Source: Actinernus sp. WN-2022
Taxonomy: Eukaryota > Cnidaria > Anthozoa > Actiniaria > Actinernidae
NCBI GenBank assembly: GCA_030867875.1
Contig: JAOWCC010000577.1
Span: 157,100,344 to 157,164,343, forward strand
Reading direction: 5' to 3'
DNA length: 64,000 nt
Shown here: in pieces, positions 1 to 11,307 of the stretch
Position numbering within the stretch: position 1 is the stretch's first letter
How the letters are laid out: each line of letters opens with the position of its first letter
Made by a program: the position numbers and the translations under genes
The notes under the pieces: generated by a model
What the model was told of the DNA's origin: nothing
Database searches by the model: none
The model's input: the letters and a program-made list of their open reading frames with translations, nothing else

Positions 1-1783
1 GTCATTCAACACCGGTTCAAACCTGTTAAATCCCGTCAAGAGAATTTGTTTTCTTGACCCCTTAAATCGCGTTCAACCGCGTTCGCCGAGTCCCCGTTGA
101 TCCACATTCACCATAGTTCAATCTCGTTCAACAGCGTTCTCCGATCGATCCCTCCGACCGTTAAACGACTCTGAAACTGACCCGTTAATCCCCTGCATTC
201 CGTTTAACTACGGTCGAAAGTAGCTCCGATCAAAATGTGAGAACTAAGGTTTATCACTTCGAAATATGAAACGTGAATTAATATTTTTGCCAATTATTTG
301 TCACCATTTCGACAAGCGCACAACGTTTATATTTTAATCAACTCCTATATCATGGATATATTTTCTACTGTTTTCAACTTTTCTACTGATTAAATTCATG
401 TATATTAGAGTATCACCTGCATATTATTAAGAAGAAAAAAATACCTACGACCAGTTATACAAGCCCTCAAATTCCAGCAACTTCAACTTTATTTATAAAC
501 AAAACTAATGGTGAGAGAGAAACTAAGACACATCATTTACACACATATCTCAGTGTCTGTTGTGCAAACTAATATTAACAAAAAAGGAAATAGCAGGGAT
601 TTCATTTAACAGATATTGAAATCACAGATAAAAGATTGATCAAAATAGCAGCGATGTACATATTTTTTTTAATATTGTAGAGATTTGGTTAACTTCAGCA
701 CAGTTATGATCTGTTGAACGTATATTCAGGAATATAACTTTTAATTCGTTTAAAAAAAATTATGTTTATGGCTTCAGAGATCTGACCGAAAGGGGGAGAA
801 CTTTCCACATTCCCATCCTGGAAAAATATTTTCTCTGTTTCTCTGTTTTGGAAAACTGCACCTCTTTTGATGAGGATCGAGTTGTATATTTGTGAACTTC
901 TGATTTATTTATTAAATAGATTTAATATATTTTTAGTGAATTTAAGTTTGAAACATCATGCATCATTTTGCAGAAATTTGCAACGTATAGTAGCGAGAAA
1001 GGTAAGGTACCTAACGGTATAAAAATAGGAACTGCATGTTCTATTGGTTTACTGACGAGAAATTTCAAAGATCCTGGCACTCTTGGAACGAGAAGCTCAC
1101 TACAAACACGGTAATTTTCTAGTTAAATATTTTTTTATGTGATAAACTGTATTTGTGCTGAATTTACTGATGGTAATACCTGGTAATACCACTGAGTAGA
1201 GTGGAGTAAAATTTGGTCTGAAATCATAGTACGAGAGTTTAGCGGTCGTGCGACATATATTTTTGTAAACAAACTTCCCGCGAGTCCTAATCTTCAAGAT
1301 ATTTTTCTTCCGGTTCGTTTATCGGAAGCTGCCAAAAATATTTCTTCATCGGGGTGGTGTGTCAAGTTGCAAAACAGCCTATACGAGGGAGATTAGGGGA
1401 AATATGTCAGCTGTCCATTTCTTCGCTGGGGACTCTAGATGGGAGATCATTCGACAGTTTGATTTAAAAAATTTGAATGTGATGACCGTTATAAATCCTT
1501 ATGATGGCTCATATCTGTCCCGATCATAGGAAGGGAAAAAACGCCGAAAATCTGGACCAGTTTGACGGTTTCTAGGAAGCTTTTGCGAGTGTGTACCACT
1601 CGATATCGCCGTGAATTACCACCAAAAACTTAGCTCATTTACTGTTCTTTAACATTTTGAATGTTAGGGAGGGAGCAGGAACCTGGAAGTTTTCGTTTTT
1701 CGGCAAAATTCTCGCGCGTCTCGCTTGTCGGCCATGAATTTAGTTGCCTGCCTTGTGTATTTTTATGTAGTTGGCGAGATGAG
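1..1783. other. No gene; AT-rich intergenic DNA with degenerate GTTCAA-type repeats
   Basis: I see no gene-like open frame in this stretch. The first 150 bases hold an irregular series of GTTCAAnC and CGTTC words that look like a worn short tandem repeat. The rest is AT-rich with homopolymer runs. Short open frames at 1100-1297 and 1639-1824 have no recognisable domain and I treat them as chance. Confidence 0.5.
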
Positions 1784-1837
1784 CCACAGGAAGCCCGAGC
1801 TATATGTAAACAATCCTGAGCCACAGGAAACCCGAGC
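1784..1837 (+). repeat. Two tandem copies of the CCACAGGnARCCCGAGC terminal motif
   Basis: CCACAGGAAGCCCGAGC at 1784-1800 and CCACAGGAAACCCGAGC at 1821-1837 are near-identical. They match, in the opposite orientation, motifs at about 3062, 10545, 10691, 13044 and 27895. This is the end sequence of a MITE-like family found across the window. No intact partner for these two copies is visible. Confidence 0.55.
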
Positions 1838-2223
1838 TGTATTATGAGCGCGCGCTAAATCAACACATATTCAGCAGAATCAAGTAAAAAGGTATTTTAT
1901 TTCACAATTTGCTAAGAAATGATGGATTATTAAAACATCAGTGAAAAATACACAAAATGGGAGGATGGTTAGCCTGTGGTTAGGCTAGGAAAAGCGGGAA
2001 AGCCTGGGGTATAATTGCGGCCATGCGGGAGAAGAATGCATTGCTTTAACAGAGCACAGTTTGAGTGGAGAAATTCGTCAAAATAGCGCGGATTTAACAT
2101 TTTCAGAGCTTTGGGTTAGGCTATGAGGTATATCTCGGCGATCGTAGCGTAATTTTATATGGCAACCACTCTCCAGCGATCGACACATTTCTGAATGATT
2201 GCCAACTTCTCATCAAAACCAGT

Positions 2224-3078
2224 TCCAAGATGCCCAAGCTATAAATATCTAGCTAATACTTACAGCGTTTGTATGGGAATTTCAACGAGCTAGAAATACG
2301 AAAGAATTAATGAATAAAATGCCTTACCTTGCTTCCATAGTGTATTACTTGCTGTCTGTGTGGTAACAGGGTTGATATGAAGCGATTTTAGCGAGTTTTA
2401 ATTTCCTCTGCTCCCCTGCCTAAGAAAAAAGACAAGGCAGCACACTAGTTTCGCGAGGGCCCGCCACTTCAACCGAAATATTTCAGTTCAAAATATTGTG
2501 GCCGCCACAATTCCTCCATAGAATCCCAGCAGAAAGGTTGCTCTTTCTTTTGAATGCGATTGCCACGCCATTCCAGCCTTGCGACGAGCACGACGAAGCA
2601 TTTTGTTTCTCCAAAGTGACGCTTAAAGATTGGTAGAGAGCCTTGAACCAGCTGGGGTAGACTGCCCGGCCGTGTGACAATCAGTCAATCCTGCCAGACG
2701 TTGGATCAAAAAAACAGATCTTGATCAGCAAGAAGAAGAAAATATAATGATAAAGTGTCCGAAGACTACTGAAATGCTGATCAAATACAACGCTTGTCGA
2801 GGTTTATACGATATTTCGGTTGAAGTGGCAGGCCCTCGCGAAACTAGTGTGCTCACTGTGCTGCCTTGTCTTTTTTCTTAGGAAGGGGAGCAGAGGAAAT
2901 TAAAACTCGCTAAAATCGCTTCATATCAACTCTGTTACCACACAGACAGCAAGTAATACACTATGGAAGCAAGGTAAGGCATTTTATTCATTAATTCTTT
3001 CGTATTTCTAGCTCGTTGAAATTCCCATACAAACGCTGTAAGTATTAGCTAGATATTTAGAGCTTGGGCTGCCTGTGG
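2224..3078. mobile_element. Foldback (long inverted-repeat) element of about 0.85 kb
   Basis: The left arm (2232-2481) and right arm (2811-3069) are inverted copies of each other over about 250 bp with few mismatches. A 10-bp indel (GTGAGCACAC against CACAC) and scattered substitutions separate them, and they flank a spacer of about 330 bp. The right outer end reads GCTTGGGCTGCCTGTGG, the terminal motif of the local MITE family. The left outer end is a degraded version of the same word. No coding potential and no clear target duplication is seen. Confidence 0.8.
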
Positions 3079-4642
3079 GAGTACTAAACTGAGCTATTAA
3101 TAGTATACATGGTTATCCAAGGGTCCTCGTGGGTAGGGGTAGTCTAATGTTTTTAACAGGAACCAGGATTTTTTTGGCGGGGGAAATAACTGTTATTGAC
3201 CAAGAGAAAATGTTAAATACCCCGCTATGTCGTGGTTTCAATTAACCGGTGAAAAATAGGCCGACTCTAGTTGCTTTAATCTATCTTGTTCTTTACTGAG
3301 TAAGTAGTCAGCATCCTGATTTACCATACTATTGAACAAGATAACTTAACTCTATTCTATACGAGATTCCATCTTTTGGACTGTAAATTAGGTCCCAGGC
3401 CTCCCCACCATTCCTATCTCGAATTCTCGCATCTCGGATTCTCGCATTCTCGTATCTCGCATTCTCGGTTTCTCATGATGGGCCTTATAAGCCACCGTAT
3501 TGAGGGGTAGGGGGTAAAAGCGAAGTCATAAAATATACCCGCGATGTTTCAGGAGTTCGTTCAGTGTTCTGAACAGCTTTATTTTGTCGGACGGTCTTGG
3601 TTTTCTGCTGTGTCTAATTCAATTAGGCCCTATGCAGGACCTGATCACGTGACCTTTTTAGCCTGTCAAATTGGCGCTAGAACAACATGGATGCCAGAAA
3701 TGGAAAGAGCAAGCCAAAATTAGTAAGAAGCCCAAGTTTTAGGTTCATATCTTTAAAACTGAAGGAATGGCAATTTTTTGAAAACTCTATAATTTAGCTT
3801 AATTTGACAGAGTTTGCATATTTTGTGAGGCTTTTTTTTGCTGACTGGCAAGCCGTGCAAAGGGCCTATTCATGAATCATGTTAAATTCGACTAGTTGAA
3901 TTTGTTGCACGGCCTTGTCGTACTAGCTATGCGGCAGTCGAATCGAATACATACGTTTATGCTAAGCCCGGTTCAAACATTGTAAATACGAAAATATAAA
4001 AACACGAAAATATACTGAGTTATAAAAATATATACACACTATATATAAAATATATATACACACGAAAATATACCGAGTTTTTACTTGTTGGCTCTAGACA
4101 AAGCCGGCTATCTACCTACAAAATAGTGACAAGAAAAAACGTTTTCCTAAATCGGGAAAGTATTGCTTTTTGTTCCCATCAGTTTTGGAGTATTTGGAGG
4201 TCTGGGGGAAAAATCACGTGAAATAGGAAGTAAAATCACGAATATCGGATGCTTTCACGCGTCACGCGAAATCGGTTGAGCACGGACACGTACACGTGAA
4301 GAATGTTTAAAAATCACGCGTCACGGAAAATCACGCGTCACGAGAAACCCCCTGTATATGTACGAAAATACGAAATGGTACAAATGTTGTCTACTGTTCA
4401 CGTGACCAGCACAGTACAATCTGATTGGTGGCGAATAGAACTTGAAAGAAGGCGCAATCTGATTGGTTGACGGTGCAAAATCTCGACACAAAAAAAATTA
4501 TAAAAGGCACAGGAATCGTGCCTCGGCCAAAGGCCTGGCCCGAGTAACACCGCGCGAGTTATGGAATATCCCGATCGAATAATTTACTTCGCTTTTAAAG
4601 TGTTACTCTTGAGTCACTGACGTCACTTTCGCTTTGTCTTAA
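3079..4642. repeat. Gene-free stretch with short tandem and microsatellite-like repeats
   Basis: No gene is visible. The stretch holds tandem CTCGCATTCTCG-type words at 3415-3472 and AT-rich ATATATACACAC-type DNA at about 4000-4080. CACGCGTCACG is repeated three times at about 4256-4345. At 4398-4430 there is a short word that recurs inverted at about 15028-15058 (dispersed repeat). Confidence 0.5.
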
Positions 4643-5173
4643 TAGTCCAGGGAAATTGTGGTTCGAGGTCAAACAAATTGCAACAGAATTTTTCTCACCG
4701 TGCTGTAGTTAGGGTTGTTATCCTAAACAGCATACTAAAAGTACCAAAGAATCCCATTGGTGGAACTTGACTAAATTCAGGGAGCCCGAGTCTAGAAAAT
4801 TGAAAAGCCTAAAAACACGTAAAATTTTGCCGTTTTATTTTACAACAACATTTCTATCGAGCCAATGCCCCATTCTGCACGGTAATGCAACCTCATTCCA
4901 CAGGGTACCCACGTCAGTAAAAGTGATTTTGATAGCAAAATAAACTATTCATTGATATTTTTCTCTATATTTAACTCAAGATGTTCAGTAAAAGTGGACG
5001 CGAGATTTTTCCTTCATTTCGTTTCATCTTTTTGTGACATTTTTGTGCGTGAAAGAACTCAAGAATATATTGATATTGTAATAATATATGTGGAGGTATT
5101 ATCTTGGTGTCTTTTTGGTGTATCTCGCTTGTTTATATTTGTTTGAATCCCGTAGTCTGTAGTCTCGTCGCGT

Positions 5174-8100
5174 TTAAACGTCGTCCAATCCTTCATCAAG
5201 GTCTGGGGCATTCGTGTTCATGCAACTTTCACCTTTGCATACTCCACATACGGAAGAGCATTCAAGCCCATGCTTCTTGCAGGAGCATCTTTGGGTGTTG
5301 CAATCTTTTTTGCAGTTGCACCGAATGATTTCTAATAGTCTCGTGTGCTGGAGGAATATCTGTGCGGATTGGTAGCAGCTTGCCATCAGTAAGCATCCAT
5401 CCCCAGTCTTGGGGCTGCAACGTAACTGGTTGCCTTTCCAGTCTTGCACTTGCAAGTACACTCTAAGGCTATGAAAGCTGGCTGCTGAACTCGTAGGGGG
5501 TAGATTCTCCGGCTGCAGACTTGCGTTTCCTGTTGCGACTTTCTGGCAAAATCTCGTGTAACGCAAAGAATTCAGACTTTCAGCCGCTGACTCAGCATTA
5601 TATAGGTGCAGCAATGCCCTTTCACCCGCAGCGATAATTTCCTCTTTTGTGGCATCGGCGCGGTTAAAGACGCCCCCTAGCTCACAGAACTGCTCGCTTG
5701 CTTTCAGCTTCTTCAGTGGAACGCCCTTTCCGATGCCATGGACTCTAGAGGTCGTATCACAACCTGGAAGCGCGTGTACAAACAAGATGTTCGAACAGAC
5801 GTCACGACCAAGCGCAGCCTTTGTCTTCTTGATATTCCACACTTTCCGGGTCTTGTCTCGTTGACGCGGCTCAGGTCTGAAGAACAGGTCTTTGGCGTCC
5901 ATCTCTCCGTGATACAACAGAAGTACTAGCAGGTCGGTGTCATCGCCGATGAGGACGGAAGTATCAGTTCTTGCCCTTGCAATTGCAGTGTTGACGATCA
6001 GTACATCAGCATCACCTGCAGCGTGAAGAGTGGAATATCCAGCGTGCGTTAGCTTTTCGGATAGCAGTTTAATGAACCTCTGCTTGTTTGTCTTGTTAAA
6101 TAGGAATTCCTCTTTCTTTAAGGTGAGAACCATATCGGGTTCGAACAAAACAGCGGGTCCGCATGCGTTCCCTCTCCTCTGGTGGGTGCAGTCTTTGGTC
6201 GATGGGCCGTCATCGTAGCCATCGAATACGATAGTAGCCTGGGGATATCTGCGCTGTATATACTGTATGTACAGCAGACAAATGGCGTCATATGTCGATC
6301 CACGGGGCCAGAGGACTCGATGTAGCAACGCTCCTCCATCGAGAACGAAATGCACATTTCCACTTGGACCAGCTGTTTGGCTCTCTTTCGTGATAGACCA
6401 GATTGCATCAGCTAATACCGGCTTATTAGCTTTCCGTGGGAGGAGGAGGAGGGATGCGTCGAAAAGAGATGGTGGATAGCTGCACATCTCGTACTCAAAA
6501 TATTTCTCAGGGTTGTCGTATCGTCCCGTGGTGGCCACGATGCTTAGTCTCTGGAACATAAGCTGCGGGTCGACCTGGACTTCGCCATCGCTTAGTCGCA
6601 CAGATGTCTTGGATGCAAGAGTGATGACTTGGTCTTTCTTCCGAAACGTATGCTGGTGCACATTCTTTCCTATCAGCGACTTCACAATTTTCTCCCCTTC
6701 TTCTTTGGACTTATCACAGTTAACTCGTGCTTCTGCTACGACGCCAGTGGCAATGTTGCGCAGAGTTGGATCAGAACCGAAAGGATTTCTTTGGAAAAGA
6801 TAGTCGATGATTGTGGTGGTGTCCTTATGATCGCGCTCTTTTCTTGCTTTTGTTGTGTCCTTGTGCTGCTCGCTGGTGTGAAAATTAATGTCTGTCAAAT
6901 TCTGCATAGCATTATTGGCATCAGCACATGTAGGCATGGACATTAGCCACACCAAACGCTGGGTTTCGGTCATCCCCCGTCCTCTCGTGAGCCCTCCTGT
7001 TGTCTTTACACTACGCATTAACACCTGCTCGATCATCAGATCAGTGGACAGCCCAGCCCAGAACCGATCGCTCCGACGCGCAACATGGAGACCATCCAGG
7101 AAACTGCTATAAACTTCTGGGTGAGTCTTCTGGAGGTCTTGCATTTGCTGGCAGTAGACGTAAGCCGATTTTGTGTACAGGTTATGTCCCGCAGCCGCAA
7201 AGTAGGGTAACATTTCTTGAATTGCATTTAGGTGCAACATCCAGTTGCCCGTGCGCTCAGCTTTTATGAATAGCCTTAGAATGTCCACCATTTTCATGTA
7301 TTCAATCCATAGAACAGCAGTGCGATTTTTCGCCATGGATTGTTTCTTTTCTTCAAGCTTTCTTGCTATTCTATCAAGAGCCTCCGCTGAGCATACTTCT
7401 TCGCTCACACTTGGATTTTCTACAAGCCTGTTATAGAGTATCCTAGCTGATTCCAGATCTTGGTCGATAGGGTGTGGCACGTCCGGCACTTCTTGCTGTT
7501 CTTCTGCATCTACTTGATCTAAGGGAGCTGACAGAGTGAGGTGAAATGTATCCGACACCAGCAGTGCATTCAGCGCTGCATCAACCAAGAAATGTCCTCG
7601 GATAGCCCGGGCCACTGCCTTTCCACTGAGAATATGTGGAACCGCATTTTTAGCATACACTAACTCGAGCACTTCCTCAATCCCAGACCCCGCCATGATG
7701 TGTCCAATGCAGCCAATAAAGCTCATTTCAACGTGAAGACCACCTAACCTCAGGACAATGGACTTGAGTTTGCTGTCTTGGGGCTCATTTGAAATGATCA
7801 TTAGCGCCTTCCACCACAATGGCTGGTCAAATGTAACAATCGGCGTATACTCATAGCGGCTTGCTTGTTCCGAGATAAACGAGAGTGTACTGTAAATACA
7901 AGTCCTGTCACCAGGGTCCAAGTCAATCATTGGAAGAAAGTGCACTGATGACTTGCCAGGATACGTTCCACTACATGTTAGCTGCATCATACCGGACCAC
8001 GCAGGTCGCGGGGACTGTAGAAGTGACTGAGTAAGCTTCCATAACAAGTCCAGATTCGCTGTGGAATCTTCAACATGTAAGTTTTTTAACTCTCGATACT

Positions 8101-9590
8101 GTAGTGGGGTGTCCTCGACTGGCCCTATGAATGGGTGAATTTCTATTCGCCCTGCCCTTGCGATATCTTCAGTTGTCACCTTTCTTCTCGGGATGGGGAT
8201 TGTAACTTTGGTGCCTGGTGTAATGGTAGCTATTATCCCCATACCATGGAATGTCCCTGTGCCATTGAGGGTTCTCAAGTTATGGTCGACATTATCAGCA
8301 GAGTACTGTACAAAACGGCCAGGTGTGTACCCCGGAATGTCCGTTCCTTGTGCAACCGCAGCACTTCTTTCATATTTCTTGACAGTTTTATAGGAGGCAC
8401 AGAATCCATGTGAGTTTAGAGAGTCAATGAGAAATTTGGATGAGAAATGATGGTGCATTTGGACCCCAAGACCTAATTGTAAAGGAGCCAATATTACTCT
8501 TGGCCTGACAGCTTGCACAATTGCCTGTCCAACGGAAGCAAGTTTCAGACTTACATCTTTTCCAACAAACAGAGTCCTAAGAAAAGTCTGTAAAAGATCG
8601 GGAATAAACGTCAATGCCTCCTCGATGTCAGACATTTCAGCGCTCGTTGGATAAACATCGCTAGAAACATCGATGTTTTTTATGTCACACTTTATAAGCT
8701 TCGCGGCGGTCTCTATTATTCTCTTTCTCTCGTCTTCGTCATCTTTGATCCTTGGCTTACAATAAAACTCATTCATAAGACATGCTGCTGTTTGTTGAAA
8801 GGTTACTACATTAGATTTGCTCTGTATTGTGGTTATCATGATCTTGTTTCCGAAATGTTCTTGTAGTTTAGTTTTCATATACCCCGCGCTGTATGGTTCT
8901 TCACCTGTTCCCTCCAAGAACTCTCCCATGATCCGTGTAAGATCCGTCACTGTTGTTTGCTCTTCGTCATTTTCTTCAAGATAATGAACAACCTTCATAA
9001 ACGCTGAATTCTTCGCGGTATCCACTGGCCTTCCTTGTTTTGCCTTTTTGGCACCCTTTTCATACTCACTGCTATACTGTTTTGGGATTGCCTTACCCGT
9101 TCGGAAGTTAACGCTGCAACTCTGATGATATACCGCCGGTGTCTGCTGCATGGAGATCTTGTGCGTATTCCAACCGACCTAATACCACATCCGACCATTC
9201 ATCATTTCTTTGTTTACATACGCTCGCTATTGAGTCCTGGAAGTCCTTGGTTCTCACAGGGATGGTGTCGAAACCTTTCTTTTTGCCATCATATTTCGCT
9301 ATTTGGCCACAGAAAACGCACTTATCTTTTGGGTTGTACTTGGACGTTTTTGAACGACGACTTATTACAGTGGCTTCTTGGGAGACTAACACACCCGGAC
9401 TAGAACTTTGTTGTATGTAAGAGGGCCTAACAAGGTCACGGCGACATTTTTGGTGCACTCGGTCGCCAACTTGAGCATTGATGGAACCGCTCACATGTAC
9501 AATGCTGTTAACACCCTTCTGAGTAAGCACCGAACTAGAATCCCCATCTTCAAAGCTTTTCCCACAGATACAGCAATTCTCCATTGACAC
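5174..9590 (-). CDS. Academ-type transposase-like protein (zinc ribbons, XPG/PIN-like nuclease, CXC domain), one frameshift
   Basis: Two overlapping frames make one gene. The N-terminal part is 9590-9108 (160 codons) and the main part is 9151-5174 (1325 codons). The first part ends in the run DLHAAD and the second begins at VYHQSCSVNFRTG. In relatives these are contiguous, so a frameshift lies near 9140. The N-terminus has CxxC and HxxC pairs typical of zinc ribbons. The main frame has acidic nuclease-like motifs: LDGGALLHR (about residue 937), VFDGYDDG (977), GDAD (1045), IGDDTDLL (1066) and LPGCDTT (1128). A cysteine-rich tesmin/TSO1-like CXC stretch follows at about 1275-1310. An XPG-like nuclease joined to a Cys-rich finger is known from Academ transposases, hence the call. 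The gene has no visible introns, unlike its host neighbours. Related genes are often annotated simply as uncharacterised CXC proteins. The shift could be a real lesion or a sequence error. Confidence 0.7.
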
Positions 9591-9810
9591 AGACTCGCTT
9601 TCAGAATAACAAGAATAAGATAATCTAGTTGAGTTAAAACTGATTCGAAAGATTTTAGCGATCGAGTGTTTAATACCTCTTACAATCAGGTATCATTTTG
9701 AGTTGAAATTCGCATTTTATTGCACAATAATGATAGCTATCTTACCTTTTCGAAGCACATTTAAATTGCCTGAGAATAACTGAAGAATACAATAAAACCA
9801 GTATACACAC

Positions 9811-10092
9811 TATGCATAACTCGCGCGGTCACAACACGAAAAAGAGGCCAGTAGGTCCTCTGGAATGTTGAAGTTGAAATGCTAGCAGGAAGTGTGAAAC
9901 CTGTTGAACATGATTGTTTAGTTGAATTTTTTTTCTTTATAGTACAACCAGCCAGGCGCATAGCAAATTAACGGCATTGTTTCACTGAACATTCCTTCAG
10001 TGCATTTCACAATCTCCCCGGGCGCTTCAATTTCAACATTCCAGAGGACCTACTGGCCTCGTTGACATGCTAGTTACCAGGACTTATGCATA
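9811..10092. repeat. Small foldback repeat inside the Academ-like element
   Basis: A stretch of about 38 bp containing GGCCAGTAGGTCCTCTGGAA (about 9843-9882) returns inverted at 10023-10062. ATGCATA words mark both outer ends. It has the form of a short palindromic MITE of about 280 bp with no coding potential. Confidence 0.7.
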
Positions 10093-10413
10093 GGGTCTAT
10101 AATCATTTGCTTTTCTTTGCAAAATCCAAACTTGCAGACATTGTAGAACTACAAAATCGTCTAGGCGTTCCTTGCTAAAGGAGAGAAAAGCATGGGGCGA
10201 GCTAAGCCAATCATCACCGATTTGTTTGCTTGAGATAGGCTTAATACCTAGATTATTTTTCACTTATGAGAACTATACAACTGATAAACCCCAAATATAC
10301 AACAATATCTAAAAAACACTGTTGTCCATAGGCAAATTTGACAAAAATACACTGATTTAATTGGGATCCCTGTGGATAATATAAAACAATGGTAATATTT
10401 TTCAGCGTAAAGC

Positions 10414-10720
10414 CTTTTAATTGGGAGCTCTGACACTTGGTTTCTACACAAAACTCTAGGTTTTGGACAATTAAGCCTAATATATTACAAATAAGCTATT
10501 TTTCTTTCATTTTTCGTTTTTTTTTTTTTTGCTTTTTTTTTTTTGCTCGGGCTCCCTGTGGTAAAATCGATCAATTTTAATTGGGAGCTACTCTGTCACT
10601 TGGTTTCTACACAAAACTCTAGGTTTTGTACAATTAAGCCTAATATATTACAAATTAGCTATTTTTCTCTGATTTTTCGAATTTTTTTTGGCTCGGGCTG
10701 CCTGTGGTAAAATCGATCAA
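10414..10720. repeat. Direct duplication of about 160 bp near the right end of the Academ-like element
   Basis: The segment beginning TTTTAATTGGGAGCT is present twice (about 10414-10573 and 10575-10720). Both copies share CACTTGGTTTCTACACAAAA and end in a poly-T run followed by GCTCGGGCTnCCTGTGG and TAAAATCGATCAA. The copies differ by a few substitutions and in poly-T length. Confidence 0.85.
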
Positions 10721-10878
10721 TTTTCATATCTCAATTTAGGCAAGTTCCACCAATGGGATTCTTTGGTACTTTTAGTATATTGTTTAGGACAACAATCTTA
10801 ACCTCTGGGCGTTGAGAAAAATTCTGTTGCAATTTGTTTGAGCAGGACCTACAAAAATTCATAGATTCCCTGGACAAT

Positions 10879-11307
10879 AAGCATCGTGTTCATTGGCTGC
10901 TCAAATTGCTCCGGCGAAATTCTGTCTATTTTTAGCACAAAACGAGTCTGTGCCGTCGTACAGGCCCAATGAGTCCCAATGGGGGGTAGGCCTTTCCATA
11001 TTGTCCTAGTAAAAATGGAAAAAGTTGCTCCAAAAAAAGCCCCAAAGTTTCCGAAAACTTAAAAAGTTGCTCAAAGAAATAAAACAACATAAAAAAGTTG
11101 CTCCAAAAATAATAATAAGTTTGCTCAAAAAAATAAAAAGTTGGTCAAAAAATCTAAATAGTTGCAACTCGTTGCAACTTGAATTGGAAAAATGCTTGAC
11201 AAATGAGGCATTTAAACACAAATTAAGTAATTGAACCCCTAATTTCTTTATTTCACTTTTAAAAATAAATATTTTATTTGTTATAGCAGGCTGAGTAGTA
11301 CAGCTTA
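10879..11307. repeat. Gene-free gap with an irregular AAAAGTTGCTC repeat
   Basis: From about 11025 to 11170 the word AAAAGTTGCTC and close variants recur with A-rich spacers. This creates meaningless lysine-rich frames on one strand and phenylalanine-rich frames on the other. Nothing else is recognisable before the TTA at 11305. Confidence 0.6.

Larger units (their letters stand above)
4643..10878 (-). mobile_element. Academ-like DNA transposon, about 6.2 kb, with imperfect terminal inverted repeats
   Basis: About 150 bp at the left (about 4643-4795) reappear inverted at the right (about 10735-10878). Shared blocks include TCCAGGGAA, CAAACAAATTGCAACAGAAT and the stretch AGTACCAAAGAATCCCATTG. 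Between them lies one large minus-strand gene (5174-9590) encoding zinc-binding, XPG/PIN-like nuclease and CXC modules. That combination is characteristic of the Academ superfamily. TAA flanks both inferred ends (4640-4642 and 10879-10881), a possible 3-bp target duplication, but the exact ends are uncertain. Inside the right end are a foldback (9811-10092) and a 160-bp tandem duplication (10414-10720). Confidence 0.65.

Noticed and set aside
6118..6946. Overlapping frames on the plus strand and other minus frames within 5174-9590
   Set aside because: They are shadows of the Academ-like gene, without motifs of their own.
11006..11234. Lysine-rich and phenylalanine-rich small proteins
   Set aside because: They come from an AAAAGTTGCTC simple repeat read on the two strands.
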